From positions 1-13,039 of the forward strand of contig JAKAMD010000054.1 of assembly GCA_021823875.1 (NCBI GenBank): DNA of 13,039 nt, in the 5' to 3' direction. Position 1 is the first letter of the stretch. Every line of letters starts with the position of its first letter. Shown piece by piece: positions 1 to 6,571 of the stretch. The position numbers were made by a program, and so were the translations under genes. The notes below the pieces were generated by a model. That model was not told the DNA's origin. It ran no database searches and worked only from the letters and a program-made list of their open reading frames with translations. Source of the DNA: Pseudomonadota bacterium. GTDB lineage: Bacteria > Pseudomonadota > Alphaproteobacteria > Rhizobiales > Xanthobacteraceae.

Positions 1-1218
1 ACGCTGGCGGAAACTTATACCCGCGTCCTGACAGAAGCGGAGAGCGTCGGCGGCAACAGAGAGGCGCAGATCGAGCGCGCGCGCAAAATCTGGTCGCAAG
101 GCTTTGTCGCCGAGGCCATCGATCGCTTTTGCCGCACGCAGTCGGTCATGGACGTCAGCGGCTCACCGCATCACGGCGTGCTGACCGGCGAGGACATGGC
201 GGGCTGGCAGGCACAATTCGAAGAGCCACTGCGCTACGATTACGGTCCCTATAGCGTGCTCAAGCCTGCGTTCACCCAGGGGCCGGTGCTGTTGCAGCAG
301 CTCGCTCTGCTCCGCGGCTTCAGTCTCGACGGCCTCGACATGGCCGGTCCCGATTTCATCCATCTGCAGGTCGAATGCGCCAAGCTCGCTTTCGCCGATC
401 GCGAAAAATTCTATGGCGATCCCCAGGTCGCCGACGTGCCGATGTCGACGCTGCTGTCGGAAGACTATAACCGCGAGCGTCGCAAGCTGGTCGGTGGCAA
501 AGCCTCGCTGGAGCTGCGGCCCGGATCGGTGGCCAATTTCGGCGCAGCGGTGCAGGTCCGCCAGCAAGAAGGCGGCCGCGCCGCCGTCGGCGCCATGGGC
601 GCCGGCGAACCGACGGTCGGCCGGCTGGGCGAAGTGCGCGGCGACACCGTGCATTTCGACATCATCGATCAGGCTGGCAACATGGTGTCGGCGACGCCGT
701 CCGGCGGCTGGCTGCAATCGTCCCCCGTCATCCCTGAGCTCGGCTTCTGCCTGGGCACCCGCGCCCAGCAATTCTGGCTCAACGAGAACCACCCCAATGG
801 CCTCGCCCCCGGCAAGCGGCCGCGCACCACGCTGTCGCCGAGCCTGGCGCTGCGTGATGGCGAGACCTATCTCGCCTGGGGCACACCGGGCGGCGACCAG
901 CAGGATCAATGGACAGCGCAGTTCTTCCTGCGTCACGTGCACGGCAAGATGAACTTGCAAGAGGCGATCGACGCGCCGGCTTGGCATTCCGAACATTTCC
1001 CGATCTCGTTCTGGCCGCGTACGGCGCGGCCCGGCGTGCTGGTCGTCGAAAGTCGTGTGCCGAAAGCGACCATCGAAGAATTGAAGCGCCGCGGCCATAT
1101 CGTCGAGGTCGGGCCGGACTGGTCGGAAGGCCGGCTCACCGCCGCCTCGCGCGAGGGCGTCCGGCGCCGCGCTGCCGCCAATCCGCGCGGCATGCAAGGC
1201 TACGCCGCGGGACGGTGA
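1..1218 (+). CDS. ggt: Gamma-glutamyltransferase family protein, 5' end outside window
   Basis: The frame is open from base 1, giving 405 codons and a TGA stop. Full-length family members have about 530-600 residues, so roughly the first 150-200 are missing. GGT-family proenzymes cleave themselves just before a conserved Thr, which becomes the N-terminal nucleophile of the small subunit and cleaves or transfers gamma-glutamyl groups. Here the Thr is in the GDTVHFDIID motif (Thr codon 646-648), followed by the expected stretch PRTTLSPSLALRDGE and by GTPGGD. After GTPGG the sequence is DQQDQW, not the SRI of the E. coli enzyme, which suggests a separate subfamily and possibly another acyl donor. 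The product is usually periplasmic, but the signal peptide would lie outside the window. The next gene starts 19 bases downstream. GGT, DUF1028 and Dpp-type ABC transporter genes commonly cluster. Family assignment is firm; the substrate is unknown. Confidence 0.93.
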   Translation, partial: TLAETYTRVLTEAESVGGNREAQIERARKIWSQGFVAEAIDRFCRTQSVMDVSGSPHHGVLTGEDMAGWQAQFEEPLRYDYGPYSVLKPAFTQGPVLLQQLALLRGFSLDGLDMAGPDFIHLQVECAKLAFADREKFYGDPQVADVPMSTLLSEDYNRERRKLVGGKASLELRPGSVANFGAAVQVRQQEGGRAAVGAMGAGEPTVGRLGEVRGDTVHFDIIDQAGNMVSATPSGGWLQSSPVIPELGFCLGTRAQQFWLNENHPNGLAPGKRPRTTLSPSLALRDGETYLAWGTPGGDQQDQWTAQFFLRHVHGKMNLQEAIDAPAWHSEHFPISFWPRTARPGVLVVESRVPKATIEELKRRGHIVEVGPDWSEGRLTAASREGVRRRAAANPRGMQGYAAGR

Positions 1219-1237
1219 GGGAGATCGAAGCGCATCC

Positions 1238-1672
1238 ATGACCTGGTCGATCATCGCCCGCGACAAAGCCACCGGATGCTTCGGCATCGCCGTCGCCACC
1301 CGTTTCTTCTCGGTCGGTGCGCAGGTTCCGTTCATTGCCGCCCGGATCGGCGCCGTGGCCTCGCAGGCGCTGATCAATCCATTCTATGGCACCAATGGTC
1401 TGTGGCTGTTGCGCGAAGGCAAGCCACCGGCGGAGATCATCCAGACCTTGATCGCCGGCGACGCCGGCCGTGATCACCGTCAGGTTCACATCATGGATGA
1501 GAGCGGACGGATTGCCGCCCATACCGGCGCGGCCTCCGTCGACTGGTGCGGCCATGTGCACGGCGACGGCTATTCGATCGCCGGCAACATGCTGGCCGGC
1601 CGTCCTCGGCCTGTTCATTATCGCGCTGTTCATCGCGCTCGCGATCTTTGTGCCATTGCTGACGCCCTATGA
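1238..1672 (+). pseudogene. Truncated DUF1028 family gene (3' half lost)
   Basis: The frame starts with MTWSIIARD, the usual DUF1028 beginning, and continues with typical blocks: FGIAVATRFFSVGAQVPF, ASQALINPFYG, HRQVHIMDESGRIAAHTG, DWCGHVHGDGYSIAGNMLAG. Family resemblance stops abruptly after GNMLAG at about base 1600. The last 23 or so codons, to the stop at 1670-1672, are out-of-frame reading of an ABC permease gene. Family members are usually about 220-240 residues; only about 121 authentic ones remain. DUF1028 proteins look like Ntn-fold hydrolases, are often encoded next to gamma-glutamyltransferases and peptide transporters, and have poorly defined activity. The start ATG follows the ggt stop by 19 bases, with a weak GAAG seven bases upstream. 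The 144-residue chimeric product is unlikely to work. Confidence 0.85.
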
Positions 1673-1931
1673 TCCGATCGTGCAAAGCTGGACATCGGTG
1701 CGCAATGCGCCCTCGGTGCTGCATTGGTTCGGTACTGATGAACTCGGTCGGGAAATCCTCACCCACCCCCCGATCCGTCCTGGGGGCAGCATGCTCAATG
1801 CCGCCCAGCGCTTCCTGATCAACGCGCCTTGGATGGCAGTGTGGCCCGGTCTGGCGATCTTCCTGACCGTGCTCTCGTTCAATCTGGTCGGGGACGGGCT
1901 GCGCGACGCGCTCAATCCGCGCGAGACCTGA
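1599..1931 (+). pseudogene. Dipeptide-type ABC transporter permease (DppC-like) remnant with internal deletion
   Basis: In the third frame, from base 1599, the translation begins inside a first membrane helix (VLGLFIIALFIALAIFVPLL) and continues TPYDPIVQ and HWFGTDELGREIL, the hallmarks of the N-terminal part of DppC/OppC permeases. After base 1760 it jumps to PP..GGSMLNAAQRF, then APWMAVWPGLAIFLTVL and FNLVGDGLRDALNPR, the extreme C-terminus of the same family. The central 150 or so residues are missing: the other membrane helices and the EAA loop that contacts the ATPase. The frame is kept across the gap. The true start is also gone, because the fragment is joined directly to the truncated DUF1028 gene. 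It cannot form a permease. No DppB, DppD or DppF gene lies in the window. Loss by deletion is inferred; an assembly error is the alternative. Confidence 0.85.
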
Positions 1932-1970
1932 TTTTCTTATCGGTCATTTTACAGACGAGGGCGCCCGGCG

Positions 1971-3191
1971 TCACAGCATGAGGTTCTCGTCGAACGGCGC
2001 GCGTGAGATCACATGCGGGCCGTCCTCGGTCACCAGCACCATTTCCTCCAGCCGCACCCCACCGCCGCCGCGCACGCCTTCGACCCAGATCAGCGGCTCG
2101 ACGGCAAACACCATGCCCGGCTTGAATTCGTAGGTCGGTGCGCCGGGCAGCGTCTCGCCGATATAGGGAGGCTCGTTGGCGCCGATGCCGACACCGTGCC
2201 CGATGAACAGCGACAGGAATCGCCCTCCCAGGCCGTATTTGTCGGCGGCCTTGATCAAGGCTTCGGCCGAATCCTTGTTGGTGCGGCCCGGCCGCATCTC
2301 GGCGATGCCGGCCTGCAGCCCCTCATAGACTGCCGTGTAGATCTTCTTCTGCTCGTCCGACGCCCTGCCGCAAATGACGGTGCGCGCCATGTCGCCGAAA
2401 TAGCCGCCCCAGGCCGCGCCGATGTCGATGAACACCACATCGCCGTGGCGGATGAGCTTGTCGCTGCAAATGCGGTGCGGCGGCGCCATGTGCTCGCCGG
2501 AGGCGACAAACGGGGTCATCACATGGGCATATTCGCCACCGAGGCGGAACAAGGTGCGCATCGCCTCGCCCGCGACCTCGCATTCGCGCACGCCGTCGGC
2601 AACCGCCGCGGTAGCGGTGGCGCAGACCGCATCGGCAATCGCCGTCGCTTCTTCGATGAGAACAATCTCCTCGTCGAGCTTGATCATGCGCGCCTGCTGC
2701 ATCGGGCTGTCGCCGTCTTCCACCTTGAGCTTGGGAAAATGCGCAGTGAGCGATTTGTGGAACACCATATTGGATTCATCGAGCCCAAGCTTGGCGTCGG
2801 TCAGCCCATACTGGCGCAACACCGGTCCGAGGATGTCCTTGACCAGCCCGTCGACCAGCGCCTTCTCCTCGATGATCGGGATGGTGTGTGCCTCTTCGAT
2901 CCACGGCATCGTGCGGTCGACGCGATCACGCTCGCCCCCCGAACAGAACAGGATGGGCGCCCTGCCCTCGACCAGCAAGGCGCCGTTGAGCGCGGTCGTC
3001 TTACCTGCAATCAATTGCGGCCGCAGGTCGGTCAGGTAACGACAGTTCTCGTCCTTCCAGACCAGCAGCGCATCCAGGCCCGCTTTGCGGCGCTCCGCAT
3101 CCGCCTTGGCAATGCGTTTGCGGCGTAAAGCATCGAGATCGACACGTCGCTCATAACCCACATGAAATGGGCCGCGCGCAAAGCGATCCAT
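1971..3191 (-). CDS. M24 family metallopeptidase (Xaa-Pro aminopeptidase/creatinase fold)
   Basis: The product is 406 residues from the ATG at 3191. That start has a purine-rich site (GAGGGGAG in mRNA sense) five bases upstream; the GTG two codons earlier would sit directly against it, so ATG is preferred. An N-terminal creatinase-like domain covers about residues 15-160 and the pita-bread catalytic domain about 170-400. All five M24 metal ligands are visible: Asp256 in FIDIG, Asp267 in GYFGDMART, His332 in IGHGVGIG, Glu365 in FAVEP and Glu382 in VRLEEM. No signal peptide is seen, so it should be cytoplasmic. M24 includes proline peptidases, creatinase and the DMSP lyase DddP, so the reaction cannot be fixed from sequence. 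It lies downstream of the GntR gene on the same strand with a gap of 321 bases, so co-transcription is uncertain. Confidence 0.92.
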   Translation of the reverse strand: MDRFARGPFHVGYERRVDLDALRRKRIAKADAERRKAGLDALLVWKDENCRYLTDLRPQLIAGKTTALNGALLVEGRAPILFCSGGERDRVDRTMPWIEEAHTIPIIEEKALVDGLVKDILGPVLRQYGLTDAKLGLDESNMVFHKSLTAHFPKLKVEDGDSPMQQARMIKLDEEIVLIEEATAIADAVCATATAAVADGVRECEVAGEAMRTLFRLGGEYAHVMTPFVASGEHMAPPHRICSDKLIRHGDVVFIDIGAAWGGYFGDMARTVICGRASDEQKKIYTAVYEGLQAGIAEMRPGRTNKDSAEALIKAADKYGLGGRFLSLFIGHGVGIGANEPPYIGETLPGAPTYEFKPGMVFAVEPLIWVEGVRGGGGVRLEEMVLVTEDGPHVISRAPFDENLML

Positions 3192-3512
3192 GGCCACTCC
3201 CCTCGATCATTGCGTCTCGATTGCCGGCAGCTTAGCAAAAGCCACCCGCTTCGAGGGGGCCTATTGTGGGCTGCGCAAGAACGCAACGTCCTAGCTTGGT
3301 CCGCTTGTCCCCAGCCATATTTGTCGCAACTTTCCCGCGTTGCCTGTCGAGAACGACCAACCTCGCCGCAGGTCGCCGCGGGCAAAGTTTGATGGCGCGA
3401 AAATTTCCAAGGATCGGAGCACCACCACCTAGGCGCTGATGAAAAGGAACGGACCTTACCGGTCCATTTCAGACCCACAGTAACACGGCGGATGAATCGA
3501 ATTGCGCTTGCG
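3192..3512. other. Intergenic region between the M24 and GntR genes
   Basis: This gap of 321 bases lies between two minus-strand genes. I find no convincing coding frame in it: short open stretches lack ribosome sites and familiar motifs. Its GntR-proximal end carries a hairpin (listed separately) that may end the regulator transcript. The rest must then hold the promoter of the M24 gene, but I could not pick out a clear -35/-10 pair. Confidence 0.6.
3441..3468 (-). terminator. Possible terminator after the GntR gene
   Basis: On the minus strand, 45 bases after the GntR stop, there is a stem GGACC-GGTAA-GGTCC, extended outward by AA/TT around one mismatch (plus-strand arms 3448-3455 and 3461-3468). 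It is followed in transcript sense by GTTCCTTTTC. The stem is short and the U tract is interrupted, so this is a weak candidate rho-independent terminator. Confidence 0.4.
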
Positions 3513-4274
3513 TCAGCGCAGCTCGATCTCCATCGCGATGGCGTCGCCGCGATAGACCCCGTGGCCGGCATAAAGGATCATCCCGTTGCGATCGAGCGCG
3601 ATGCGGTTGACCAGCGCCACCGGGGCGCTCAGCGGAATCTGCAACAGCCCGGCAATCTCCACATCTGCCATACCGATAGTCAGGCTCTGCCAGGCTTTGC
3701 CCATGCTGCCGCCTGCGATCCGATGCAGGATCGGCAACGTCGGCAGCCGGCGAAACTGTAGCGGCGGTCCTTTCTTGAACAGTTCGTATTCGAGAAAAAA
3801 GCGGCCCACCAGATACGGCCGCCCGTCGCGCAGATGCAGCCGCCGCATCATCTGGTATTTGCGTGCCGGCTTTCCCTTGGCGCAGTCGGCCGCCGGCAAA
3901 TCGGAGACTACGTGCTGCTCCAGCACCTCGATCTTGGCGCCCTCGTGCACCGAGATCAGCGACGCCCAATCGATGGCGAGCTTATGCGCATGCACCTTGA
4001 TCGGCGATTGGCGCACGAAGGTGCCCTTGGCGCGCAAGCGTTCCAAGAGCCCCTCCTGCTCCAGCAACCCGAGCGCCTCGCGCATGGTCCCGCGCGCCAC
4101 CGAAAATTCGGCGGCGAGCGTATCGACGTTCGGGATTCGGCTGCCCACCGGCCATTCGCCGGCCGCGATCCGGTTGCGGAACAAAGTGGCGAGCTGGATG
4201 TAGCGGGCGACCGGACTGCGGTCGAAATCGCTCCCGCCCTGCACCACGCGCAACGCTGTCTTATCGAACGCCAT
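3513..4274 (-). CDS. GntR family transcriptional regulator, HutC/UTRA type
   Basis: The product has 253 residues. A winged helix-turn-helix at about residues 19-90 shows the GntR signature: YIQLATLFRNRI, then GSRIPNVDTLAAEFSVARGT, MREALGLLEQEGLL and the wing RAKGTFV. A UTRA effector-binding domain covers about 105-250, with the usual RRLHLRDGRPYLVGRFFLEY and a late LVNRIALDRNGMILYAGHGVYRGD block. HutC-type GntR proteins are usually dimeric repressors released by a pathway metabolite. It is transcribed divergently from the Pht5/MhpB/hydrolase genes, with about 104 bases between start codons and an operator-like dyad in that gap, so control of those genes and of itself is the likely role. A weak GAAG lies five bases before the ATG. 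The ligand is unknown; an aromatic acid or ring-cleavage product is a guess from context. Confidence 0.93.
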   Translation of the reverse strand: MAFDKTALRVVQGGSDFDRSPVARYIQLATLFRNRIAAGEWPVGSRIPNVDTLAAEFSVARGTMREALGLLEQEGLLERLRAKGTFVRQSPIKVHAHKLAIDWASLISVHEGAKIEVLEQHVVSDLPAADCAKGKPARKYQMMRRLHLRDGRPYLVGRFFLEYELFKKGPPLQFRRLPTLPILHRIAGGSMGKAWQSLTIGMADVEIAGLLQIPLSAPVALVNRIALDRNGMILYAGHGVYRGDAIAMEIELR

Positions 4275-4318
4275 CGGTCTTCAGAGCCTTCTGCCGGCCA
4301 GGCCGCCCCTGATTCAGT

Positions 4319-4336
4319 CAATAGTATGGACTTTTG
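4319..4336. promoter_or_regulatory. Candidate GntR (HutC-type) operator
   Basis: An 18-base imperfect dyad, CAATAGT-ATGG-ACTTTTG (6 of 7 arm positions pair), lies in the divergent gap between the GntR gene and the ring-cleavage genes. Its centre, GTATGGAC, differs at one position from the GTNTANAC consensus I recall for HutC-subfamily operators. It is 42 bases before the ATG at 4379 and 44 bases before the GntR start, a position that could repress both directions. On the minus strand TTGACT, a possible -35 hexamer, overlaps it. Confidence 0.4.
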
Positions 4337-4378
4337 GAAGAGGGAGCGATAGGGCTAATCGACGGAAGGAACCCGCGG

Positions 4379-5368
4379 ATGAGCCGCCTGCCGATCACCG
4401 TCGCCACCTGGGACTACGACCGCGTGCGGGCGATCATCGACGGCCGCGTCCCGATCGAGGGCTGCGACGTCAATTACCTCACGATGCCGGTGGAGGAGTG
4501 TTTCGAACGCGCCTTCTTCCACGGCGAGTTCGAGGTGGCAGAGATCGGCTTCAGTCCGTTCCTGATCGCGCTCTCGCGCGGGCCGACGCCCTACGTGGCA
4601 GTGCCGGTATTTCTCTCGCGCATGTTCCGCCATTCGGCCGTTTACATTCGCACAGACCGCGGCATCGAAGGCCCAGCCGACCTGCGCGGCAAGACCATCG
4701 GCGTGCCGGAATATCAGATGTCGGCGGTGATGTGGTTCCGCGGTTATCTGAAAGACGAAATCGGCATCGAACCGAAAGATATCAACTGGGTGCAGGCGGG
4801 CCTGGAAAATCCCGGCCGCCGCGACAAGTTTCCGCTCAATCTGCCGCCGGGTTTTCCTCTCACCTCGCGTAACGACGTGTCGCTGTCGCAGATGCTGGCC
4901 GACGGCGAACTCGACGGCGTGATGTCGGCGCGCACGCCCTCCTGTTTCATCAAGGGCCATCCTCAAGTGCGGCGGCTGTTTCCTGATTACCGCAACGTCG
5001 AGCGCGACTATCACAAAAAGACCGGCATCTTTCCGATCATGCACGCGCTTGGCATCCGCCGTGACATCTACGAGAAGAACCGCTGGCTGCCGGCCAGTCT
5101 GTTCAAGGCCTATTTGCAAGCCAAACGCCTGGCCGATGCCGAATTTGCCGAGACCACGGCGCTGAAGATCGGCCTACCCTGGATCACCGCCGAACACGAA
5201 GCTACCATCGCCGCCCTCGGGCCCGATTACTGGTCCTACGGCGTGGAACCAAACCGCAAGACGCTCGCCACCATGGCGCGTTACTCTTATGAGCAGGGTC
5301 TCAGCGTCCGGGAAGTTTCAGTCGACGAAATGTTTGCGGAAGGAAACCTGAGCGAAACCCGCGTATAG
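4379..5368 (+). CDS. Pht5-like protein (4,5-dihydroxyphthalate decarboxylase family)
   Basis: The product has 329 residues from ATG 4379, which has GGAAGGA eight bases upstream. An in-frame TTG at 4334 lacks such a site and falls in the operator dyad. The fold expected from sequence is that of a type 2 periplasmic-binding protein: an opening ITVATWDYDRVRAIIDGRV, a middle DLRGKTIGVPEYQMSAVMW that matches NMT1/SsuA-like binding proteins, and later LADGELDGVMSARTP. It has no signal peptide, so it is probably a cytoplasmic enzyme. The named family member decarboxylates 4,5-dihydroxyphthalate to protocatechuate in Pseudomonas phthalate catabolism. It is the first gene of the divergent unit, directly before an extradiol dioxygenase, which fits a decarboxylase preparing a catechol-type substrate. 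Many relatives are annotated only as substrate-binding proteins, so the family is firm and the reaction is not. Confidence 0.85.
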   Translation: MSRLPITVATWDYDRVRAIIDGRVPIEGCDVNYLTMPVEECFERAFFHGEFEVAEIGFSPFLIALSRGPTPYVAVPVFLSRMFRHSAVYIRTDRGIEGPADLRGKTIGVPEYQMSAVMWFRGYLKDEIGIEPKDINWVQAGLENPGRRDKFPLNLPPGFPLTSRNDVSLSQMLADGELDGVMSARTPSCFIKGHPQVRRLFPDYRNVERDYHKKTGIFPIMHALGIRRDIYEKNRWLPASLFKAYLQAKRLADAEFAETTALKIGLPWITAEHEATIAALGPDYWSYGVEPNRKTLATMARYSYEQGLSVREVSVDEMFAEGNLSETRV

Positions 5369-5416
5369 CGCATGATCCCGAAAAGTGGGAACCGGTTTTC
5401 GGATACGATCGTGCGC
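5369..5416. repeat. Rhizobiales-type short palindromic repeat
   Basis: This imperfect palindrome begins right after the preceding stop codon. The outer arms are GCGCATGATC (5369-5378) and GATCGTGCGC (5407-5416), with one wobble position. The inner arms are CCGAAAA (5378-5384) and TTTTCGG (5396-5402). Its core, GATCCCGAAAAGTGGGAACC followed by GGTTTTCGG, is a sequence I remember as a widespread dispersed intergenic repeat in Bradyrhizobium, Rhodopseudomonas and related genera. It lies between two genes that probably share a transcript. Confidence 0.8.
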
Positions 5417-5486
5417 GAACAAAATGGCGCGCCGACCAACGACCTTCGAAGAAGGCTTCAGGCGCCAGAACAACAGGGAGAAAACC

Positions 5487-6434
5487 ATGCCCGTCCAACT
5501 GATCTGCGCATCGCACAGTCCCTTGATGCTGACGGATCTCGAAGAGTCGGAAAAGGGCGTGCACGCCCAGTTCTTTCGCGAGCTCGACCAGTGCGCGGCG
5601 GCGCTGCACAAGTTCAATCCCGACCTGGTGGTGGCGTTCGGACCCGATCATTTCAATGGCTTCTTCTACGAGCTGATGCCGATGTTCTGCATCGGCACCG
5701 CCGCGCAAGGCACAAAGGACTGGCACTTGGAGGCAGGCCCCCTCAAAGTGCCGCGTCAGACTGCGCTCGATTGCGTGCGCTTCCTGCACGGCCGCGATTT
5801 CGACGTGGCGCTCTCGCACGAAATGAAGGTGGACCACGGCATCACCATCCCGCTCTACAAGCTTACCGGCGCGCTCAACCGCTATCCGGTGCTGCCGATC
5901 TTCATCAATTGCACCGCCGACCCGCGGCCCTCGTTCAAGCGCGTGCGCCATTTCGGCGCGGCCATCGGCGCATTCTTCGCCGAAAAAGGCGGCGACATGC
6001 GCATTGCCTTCCTCGGCTCCGGCGGCCTGTCGCACGACCCGCCGACACCGCGGCTCGAGATGAGCCCACCCGATGTAGCTAGGCGGCTGATCCAGCGCGC
6101 CACCCCGACGCAGGAAGAGTACGACGCGCGCGAAAACCGCGTCATCCGCGCTGCCCGTGACCTCGTCGTCGGCAAAGGGCCGTGCCTGCCGCCAGACGAG
6201 CAATGGGACCACCAGTTCCTCAAGAGTTTCGTCGATGGCACGCTGGAGGATTTCGACAGCATGTCCGACGCCGAGATCGACCGCCTCGCCGGCTTCGGAG
6301 CACACGAGGTGCGCACCTGGGTAGCGGCGGCGGCTGCCGCCAAAGCCATGGGCTCGCTCAAAAACGAATTGAAATACTACCATCTGGTGCCGGAATGGAT
6401 CACCGGCATGGGCATCGTGGTCGGCCAAGTCTAA
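5487..6434 (+). CDS. mhpB: MhpB-like extradiol ring-cleavage dioxygenase (2,3-dihydroxyphenylpropionate 1,2-dioxygenase family)
   Basis: The product has 315 residues, matching E. coli MhpB (314), from ATG 5487 with GGGAG seven bases upstream. It is a class III (LigB-type) extradiol dioxygenase, which opens a catechol ring next to the diol using Fe(II) and O2. Likely metal ligands are His10 (CASHSPL) and His55 (GPDHFNGFFY). Catalytic His117 in KVDHGITIP and His183 in LGSGGLSHDPP correspond to His115 and His179 of E. coli MhpB. The C-terminus keeps GAHEVRTWVAAAAA and YYHLVPEWITGMG. MhpB acts on 3-(2,3-dihydroxyphenyl)propionate. Here the substrate may differ, because the upstream gene resembles a phthalate-type decarboxylase and no MhpA hydroxylase is near. 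It is soluble and cytoplasmic. The next gene is a hydrolase of the kind that follows meta-cleavage. Family assignment is very secure. Confidence 0.93.
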   Translation: MPVQLICASHSPLMLTDLEESEKGVHAQFFRELDQCAAALHKFNPDLVVAFGPDHFNGFFYELMPMFCIGTAAQGTKDWHLEAGPLKVPRQTALDCVRFLHGRDFDVALSHEMKVDHGITIPLYKLTGALNRYPVLPIFINCTADPRPSFKRVRHFGAAIGAFFAEKGGDMRIAFLGSGGLSHDPPTPRLEMSPPDVARRLIQRATPTQEEYDARENRVIRAARDLVVGKGPCLPPDEQWDHQFLKSFVDGTLEDFDSMSDAEIDRLAGFGAHEVRTWVAAAAAAKAMGSLKNELKYYHLVPEWITGMGIVVGQV

Positions 6435-6449
6435 ACATTTCGCCCTGGC

Positions 6450-6549
6450 CATTCTGGAACGACGCGAAGCGTCGGACTCGGAATCCATACACCCCAGCGT
6501 TGGGATTATGGATTCCGGGTTCACGGCGTAAAGGCCACGCCCCGGAATG
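6450..6549. repeat. Compound palindromic repeat with cloverleaf potential
   Basis: About 100 bases between two cotranscribed genes fold into a closed set of hairpins. The outer arms are CATTCTGG (6450-6457) and CCGGAATG (6542-6549), with one G-T pair. Inside are three stems: CGACGC-GAA-GCGTCG (6460-6474), CGGAATCCATA and TATGGATTCCG (6479-6489 and 6507-6517, perfect 11-base arms), and GGCGT...ACGCC (6525-6541). The GGAATCCAT...ATGGATTCC core flanked by CATTCCGG-like ends is a repeat I recall as abundant in Bradyrhizobium and relatives; this copy looks slightly decayed. Confidence 0.8.
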
Positions 6550-6571
6550 ACGAAGGAAAGCAGGAACGACA

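Noticed and set aside
163..1377. A long open frame on the minus strand opposite the ggt gene
   Set aside because: It has no family resemblance, is rich in Arg/Ala/His as expected for antisense reading of GC-rich genes, and covers a clear GGT coding region.
1932..1970. A terminator between the DppC remnant and the M24 gene
   Set aside because: The 39-base convergent gap has T-rich stretches but no stem that I could pair.
2013..3128. A plus-strand open frame opposite the M24 gene
   Set aside because: The minus strand encodes all five M24 metal ligands; the plus-strand translation shows no recognisable motif.
4334..4378. TTG at 4334 as the start of the Pht5-like gene
   Set aside because: It lacks a ribosome site, overlaps the operator-like dyad, and the added 15 residues are not part of the family; ATG 4379 has GGAAGGA at good spacing.
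5385..5486. ATG at 5385 as the start of the MhpB-like gene
   Set aside because: The extra 34 residues are translated from the palindromic repeat, while ATG 5487 has GGGAG upstream and gives the normal MhpB length.
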